A stretch of 5,372 nt of DNA from an uncultured Pseudomonadota bacterium (GTDB lineage: Bacteria; Pseudomonadota; Gammaproteobacteria; Steroidobacterales; Steroidobacteraceae): positions 1 through 5,372 of the forward strand of contig CAITAM010000197.1 in assembly GCA_903890265.1 (NCBI GenBank). Direction: 5' to 3'. This document shows, one piece after another, positions 4,946 through 5,372 of the stretch. Positions within the stretch are counted from its first letter, which is position 1. Each line of letters starts with the position of its first letter. The translations under genes and the position numbers were made by a program. Under the pieces are notes generated by a model. That model ran no database searches. It worked only from the letters and a program-made list of their open reading frames with translations, and was not told where the DNA came from.

Positions 4946-5372
4946 TTGCGCGTTGGTGTGCGGCTGGCTGCGCTGATCGCAACCCTCTGCGGCTGCGCCT
5001 CGGCTCTCGCCCACGAGCCCGATCCGAAACTGGACTTCCTGATGCATTGCCTCGGTTGTCACGGCGCGGACGGCACCGGCGTGCGCGGCAAGATTCCGTC
5101 GCTCAAGGACTCCATGCCCGCGTTCGTGCGCTCGCCCGAAGGTCGCGCATTTCTCCTCAGCGTGCCCGGGGCGTCAAACTCCAGCCTGACCGATGCGGAG
5201 CTCGCCGGTGTCATGAACTGGCTGATCGGCCAGTACGCGCCCGACAGTCCGGCGATGGCGGGCAAACCGTTCACGACGGCCGAGGTCAGCGCGGTGCGCC
5301 GACCGGCGCAGACGAAGGTGCGCGAGAATCGCGCGCGCTTGCTGGAGAGCCTGCGGGGTACGGGCCCGCTGC
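4946..5372 (+). CDS. Second periplasmic cytochrome c of the operon (3' end outside window)
   Basis: An open frame runs from TTG at 4946 to the right edge, 142 complete codons. There is no upstream in-frame ATG; GTG at 4958 is the alternative, but the TTG lies 3 bp after the previous stop with GGGG about 10 bases before it. Residues 5-22 form a signal peptide ending in A-L-A before HEPDP; LCGC at 14-17 could instead be a poor lipobox. The haem site is CLGCH (35-39), followed by GADGTGVRGKIPSL. The core ends with VPGASNSSLTDAELAGVMNWLI (73-94 region), a pattern familiar from cytochromes linked to periplasmic quinoproteins. No Met sits where the usual sixth haem ligand would be; Met57 (in SMP) and Met90 are the only candidates nearby. 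A C-terminal tail (108-136) resembles that of the preceding cytochrome. It is too short and has only one haem site so far, so it does not look like the dihaem MauG. Probably a second electron carrier or partner. Confidence 0.8.
   Translation, partial: MRVGVRLAALIATLCGCASALAHEPDPKLDFLMHCLGCHGADGTGVRGKIPSLKDSMPAFVRSPEGRAFLLSVPGASNSSLTDAELAGVMNWLIGQYAPDSPAMAGKPFTTAEVSAVRRPAQTKVRENRARLLESLRGTGPL

Noticed and set aside
4946..5372. Second cytochrome as the dihaem TTQ-maturation enzyme MauG
   Set aside because: Only one CxxCH is present in 142 residues, and the protein appears to reach its terminal tail before the window edge, whereas MauG-type proteins are much longer with two haem sites.
1..5372. 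CRISPR array, tRNA, rRNA, insertion sequence or phage genes
   Set aside because: No repeated spacer pattern, cloverleaf-like sequence, transposase or terminal repeat was seen by eye on either strand; the space is almost wholly filled by the six genes.

Overview
The window is GC-rich and densely coded, with most third codon positions G or C. It looks like a proteobacterial chromosome, probably gamma or beta; this rests on composition and on the presence of a periplasmic quinoprotein amine dehydrogenase, so the taxonomy is weak. There are six genes in three blocks, plus one 140 bp divergent control region.

Left edge (1-230, + strand): the last 75 residues of a gamma-glutamyltransferase. Its TAG stop overlaps, within the tetranucleotide CTAG (227-230), the stop of a convergent gene. 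Minus-strand block (1222-2535, then 227-1225): an FAD-dependent amine/amino-acid oxidase-type enzyme (DAO fold, PuuB-like), followed with a 4 bp overlap by a TauE/SafE (TSUP) family membrane permease that starts at TTG.

Plus-strand block, divergent from the first (2676 to the right edge): a compact operon for a tryptophan tryptophylquinone (TTQ) amine dehydrogenase of the aromatic/aralkylamine type. It holds the beta-propeller large subunit (aauB), a 75 bp gap with two perfect stem-loops, the small TTQ subunit (aauA), a monohaem cytochrome c overlapping aauA by ATGA, and 3 bp later a second cytochrome c that runs off the edge. The inferred role is periplasmic: primary amines are oxidised to aldehyde plus ammonia at TTQ, and electrons pass to one or both cytochromes and on to the respiratory chain.

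The most unusual points are these. aauB and aauA are adjacent, without the aauE/aauD (mauE/mauD) maturation genes that separate them in described clusters. The small subunit has Ser where a catalytic-pocket Thr is expected. The two cytochromes share a related C-terminal tail, but the second lacks a Met at the usual haem-ligand position. No cupredoxin or dihaem MauG-type gene is visible; such genes could lie beyond 5372.
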